Source of the DNA: Brachionus manjavacas
Lineage: Eukaryota; Rotifera; Eurotatoria; Ploima; Brachionidae
Direction of reading: 5' to 3'
DNA: 64,000 bases
NCBI GenBank assembly: GCA_019054805.1
Contig: JAHQIY010000005.1
Span: 6,905,865-6,969,864, forward strand
Shown here: positions 60,333-64,000 of the stretch, one piece after another
Position numbering within the stretch: the first letter of the stretch is position 1
How the letters are laid out: every line of letters begins with the position of its first letter
The notes under the pieces: model-generated
Database searches by the model: none
What the model was told of the DNA's origin: nothing
The model's input: the letters and a program-made list of their open reading frames with translations, nothing else
Position numbers and translations under genes: made by a program

Positions 60333-61950
60333 TCATTTTTTGTTCAAAGTATTCCAATTCTTGTTGGCGTTGTTTTGCTTGGATAATCGTTGTACACGTG
60401 CACTCTCAATTGACAAACTTCCGTACAAGTACAAACCATTTAATTTTGTTGCACGACCCAATGCCACATACAACAATGATCGTTTCAACGAATCACCAAT
60501 ACAAACGGCAACACACTCGTACGATTGTCCTTGTGATTTGTGTATTTTCATTGATTCACATTCAACAAGTGAAAATTGTTTTCGTTCAACGTGATACACT
60601 GCCGCCTGATTTTGGTCTTTTTATAGTTTGTTGCTCATAGACAAGAGCAGTCAATTGTGGACTTATTGATTGCTTTAATATTAGCGAATCGTCTCTTATC
60701 CATTTTTTTGTTTTTCATTTTCAATACGTGACAAATGACCAACATCTTTGTATCAGCAAATTCCAAACACAAACGTTTTACCAATGGTTTTTCGTCAGTT
60801 TTTTTCTTTGTAAATATCGTTGTTTCAAACAACCAAACTGCACCGTTGACCAAACCATCTTCCGTACGTAAATTTGTCGTAATCATATACTTACAATTTT
60901 GTTTTAATCGAAGCAAAGTCGGCATGCCACACATTTTATTCAAATCAATTTCATTGCGTACACTAGCAACAAGATTTTTGGCCCCATTCGATTGCTTATC
61001 TTTGCCACGCGCCAAATCAACAGCTCTATTTTCAATTAAATTGCCAGGCATTGATTTCAATTTGTATTCGTTGTATTCATTTACGCCTTCGTTCGAATGT
61101 ATGACACAAATAGCCTCGTTTGGCATTTGATCAATGTTAATGAATACGTGAATTAAACATTTTTACTTGATCTTCACTCAAACCAATAACACCTTTGTTT
61201 CCCAAGACATTTAGAGCTTCGGTAAATACCGCATCGTCACGTTGTCCTGGTCATTTCTTTGGCATTTAATAAATTTAAACATTTTGCTTAAGTAGCATTT
61301 CACCAGCCAGAAATTGAAAAGCCATTGTCTTGTCGTTTTGACTTTGTTTCAAATATCCAACTATCGTGCACAAGGGACATATTTGATTTAAATCACCTAC
61401 GACAACCAATGGCAAACATTGCCAAACGGTTGATTATTGTCCATTATTTGTTGTAACTGCTTGTTTAATTTGGCAAACAGATTCAGTGTCAACCATTGAT
61501 ATTTCGTCAATGATAATTAGTTTCACATTGCCAATTGAATGTCGAACACGAGCCAAAGTTTATCCGACAAACGATCCAATTTATTCGAATGTATTGGCAA
61601 ATGAAACATAGAATGAAGTTGTTGTTCCTTTATATTAATGCATCTTTGCCAGTAAATGTTAACAACAATGCTGTTTTTGCATTTGGATCATCACTATTCA
61701 AATCGCAAACTCTTATAAATGTTTGATACAACGAATTGGATCAAAATGTGATTTGCCAGTGCCAGCGCCACCACTTACAAAATGATGGTAGCCGTTCGCT
61801 CGTACACAATCAATAAAATCGACCAAATATTTGTGTTGAATTCGATTGAGCGACTCATTACGACTTGTGTATGCTTCGTCTTCGATTTACGTTTCGGCAA
61901 CGTGATCATGTCACCTGTATTTGTGTTTAACATACTTTGAATTGTGCTCA
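60333..61950 (-). pseudogene. Helentron Pif1-type helicase remnant
   Basis: Pif1-family motifs run in order from right to left. Walker A is GGAGTGKSHFDP (about 61780-61745). A degenerate middle follows, then an open stretch (61126-60635) with ICVIHSNEGVNEYN, GMPTLLRLKQNCKYMIT and DGLVNGA. A final stretch (60599-60333) has IHKSQGQSYECVAVCI and YVALGRATKLNGLYLYG, the motif V/VI region. Pif1 helicases supply the unwinding step of rolling-circle transposition. Several frame changes, and stops near 60600-60640, 61130-61500 and 61600-61730, show it is inactive. Confidence 0.75.
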
Positions 61951-62557
61951 ATTTATCTTGTATTATAGTACGATAGCCAAATTCATTTCGAACTCTTCAT
62001 TTTGTGCTTCGTTTACATTTGTAATCAAATTTTCGTTTGCTTCCATTACTCTGCAACCACATATTCTTCGACCAAACGTTCATAGTGTTCTTATAATGGT
62101 CGTTTCTATTTTATTTTGAGCACGATCAAACCTTTCGGCCACAACCGACTCAAAAAGAGCATGATTTTTGGCTATTTCACATTTGTTTAACTCAAATTTT
62201 TCGAACGGATCACGTATTTCGATTTCACGCTTTTCATTTCGCCACGCTAAAAACAACATCAGCTCAACGCGATAATAATTGTGCGGATCTTTTATTCGAT
62301 TGTATCGTTTGTAACGAATTATTTTGCACTTGCATCGACGTTTAAATAAAAACCGTCTCGATTCTTAAGTTGAATCAAATTTTAATTTTCACATTGAACG
62401 TTTTAGTAATGGTAATTCTTTTCGTAGCCATAAATATTTCATTATCATCAAGTATTATTGTTTATCATATTATTATTTGTCGACGTTATTGTTATTCAAT
62501 GCAAGCATAATTTATTATGTTCCGAATTATTTTCAAGTCGATCGGGTAATAAAACAT

Positions 62558-63830
62558 TCATTGGCAAAATGTTGATTGCTGGCTATCTTCGTCAAGGTTT
62601 TCGTCGTCGTCCGGTTGAAACTGACTAATTCGAGTCAAATCAAGTTTAGATTTTTGGCTCTTTCTGTTCGATATAAAATCATAATGTGTTGCAAACTCAG
62701 CCAAACACATATTTTCCATTGAATTCGGTCTGTTTACATAATGTTGCAAAATGCCAGCTCGAAATATGTTGCGCGATTCCGGATTTACTATTTCCAAACA
62801 TTAATCTTCTTTGAGTATTACATTGCGATCTTTGGATGGAAATGTATTTATGTACGTTGTTTCTTTTGATGTTCTTGACACTGGTATATCTCAACAGTGT
62901 GTACGCACATTCTTGTGCTGATATTTCTGAGCAATTGTTAAATTATTTTGCCACTTTAAGTAAACGTTGTTTACACGGTTAAATTGCCGCCGAATAACTT
63001 CACAGACAGTATTTTTTAATAAACGAGACATTGATGCATTTGATTTGAGCATGTATGCCGACACATAAGCAGCTGCACCATACGGATCGGTTATAAATTG
63101 TATGTCCATATTTGCTTCAGTGACGCACGTATATTTGCTTGTTATATGTGGATTTAACCATTATGTTGTTTGATGTACGTTTTAAAAATACTGTTGTTCT
63201 TGTGACCGAAGTTGACAATGCTTCAATATAAGATTTTTCATTTAAATTAATCGATTTCAAAAATTCGCCATACGTAATTGAATACAGATTGCATTGTTTA
63301 ATTCTTGTGTTTATTTCGTTTAATTTGTCTTTTATCATTAGAAAATGTCTATACGATTTAGCAAAGTTTTTTGATCCTTTTTTCATCGGTTCAACAATGA
63401 TTGTTTTATCCAGTATTGGCCATGGAAATCCATACTTACAACAATAAATTTCCATGTTCGTCACAATATTTACAATTATCTATGTGGACAAGGAATTTGA
63501 TATTTAATTGAAATATTTTGCAATGTTTGTGTCCTATTTTCATAGTCGTCTTCATTTACACGATTATTTGAAGTTCTCTCAGTTGTAATGTGTTTATCAA
63601 TAAACTCGACACATTTTAATTTAATATCAATATAAGATTGACCATTAACATTATTTGCATCATTTGTTTCTTCATTACTTCATTTCGTTCATTAAAGTGG
63701 CGCATTTTTATTCCAACAAATCCAGCGTGAACATGAGGACTATCACGATTTTGAAATTCTACACGCCAAAAATAATCAAACACTGGATTTTGTCTAAATG
63801 GTCCATTTTGATTGAAAACGCAATTTGATC
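62558..63830 (-). pseudogene. Helentron Rep (HUH) nuclease region remnant
   Basis: From right to left: the HUH motif HVHAGF (63720-63735); a Cys-bearing KYGFPWPILDKTIIVEPMKK (63430-63375); the open stretch 63464-63117; then MDIQFITDPYGAAAYVSAYM (63109-63050) and KSNASMSRLLK, the conserved region around the catalytic tyrosines of Helitron Reps. It is followed by a diverged segment with NIFRAGILQHYVNRPNSME (about 62770-62720). The broken frames show decay. The tyrosine environment (DPYGAAAYVSAY) is kept in one open frame. Confidence 0.75.
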
Positions 63831-64000
63831 AATTCACCCATTCTATTCTCAAAATATCTTGCCACCGTAAATTGGGTCACGATTTGATCAATTCAATTCG
63901 CTTTTCTCTCGATGATTGCTCCTTCACCCCGTTTATTTGTCAAACATTTATTTTCGAGTGTTTTCATCAAAAAATGCAAATTAATTCATTCCAATCTATT

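Larger units (their letters stand above)
60231..64000 (-). mobile_element. Decayed Helentron-type rolling-circle transposon, running off the right edge
   Basis: On the minus strand, the order Rep nuclease (63.8-62.6 kb), Pif1 helicase (62.0-60.3 kb) and AP endonuclease (60.2-59.5 kb) is that of a Helentron. The Rep part contains WRVEFQNRDSPHVHAGF with the HVH metal-binding pair (63727-63735). The start of the Rep lies outside the window. The left terminus could not be fixed: no convincing terminal hairpin was identified, and the repeat array at 57.4-59.3 kb may contain or replace it. Confidence 0.75.

Noticed and set aside
60235..61130. Plus-strand ORFs of 116 to 131 codons
   Set aside because: They mirror the minus-strand Pif1 helicase frames, which carry clear motifs.

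Overview
This is an AT-rich eukaryotic window, almost certainly from a small invertebrate. The large genes are interrupted by GT-AG introns of 1.2 to 2.1 kb. The intergenic DNA is full of metazoan-type mobile elements: CR1-like LINE remnants, a Helentron with an AP-endonuclease tail, a pipsqueak-type HTH remnant, and MITEs. I cannot name the species. The combination of low GC, bacterial-type genes with introns and Helentron/CR1 relics would fit a rotifer-like animal, but that is inference.

Layout. (1) 1-3300: a minus-strand gene running off the left edge, and a small plus-strand coiled-coil gene divergent from it. (2) 3300-6231: non-coding DNA with at least two MITEs. (3) 6232-25415: one three-exon gene for a protein of about 5,196 residues. 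It has coiled coils, a glycine-rich domain and a hydrophobic block in exon 1, a long helical region in exon 2, and a complete SecA-type motor in exon 3. Both splice junctions keep the reading frame. (4) 25416-30517: transposon relics. (5) 30518-45992: a four-exon gene of about 3,600 codons that resembles bacterial RHS/Tc-toxin B-C proteins. It has FG-GAP-like repeats, YD repeats, an RHS core, hydrophobic segments, a duplicated 126-residue repeat and a C-terminal segment with deaminase-like CxE and CxxC motifs. One apparent frameshift lies near 34.8 kb. (6) 48.0-57.2 kb, mostly minus strand: two decayed copies of a cluster of CRESS-DNA-virus-like Rep genes (HUH-endonuclease and SF3-helicase motifs) plus a C2H2 zinc-finger gene, with further zinc-finger fragments and a 191-codon ORF. 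(7) 57.4-59.3 kb: an array of roughly 330-bp repeats with GTCC microsatellites. (8) 59.5-64.0 kb, minus strand: a decayed Helentron (Rep, Pif1 helicase, AP endonuclease) that continues past the right edge.

The two giant plus-strand genes carry domain types known mainly from bacteria and their toxin systems, but they have eukaryotic introns, so they look like domesticated horizontally acquired genes. The right third is a graveyard of rolling-circle replicators: viral-type Rep and Helentron Rep lie side by side. No rRNA, tRNA or CRISPR array was recognised.
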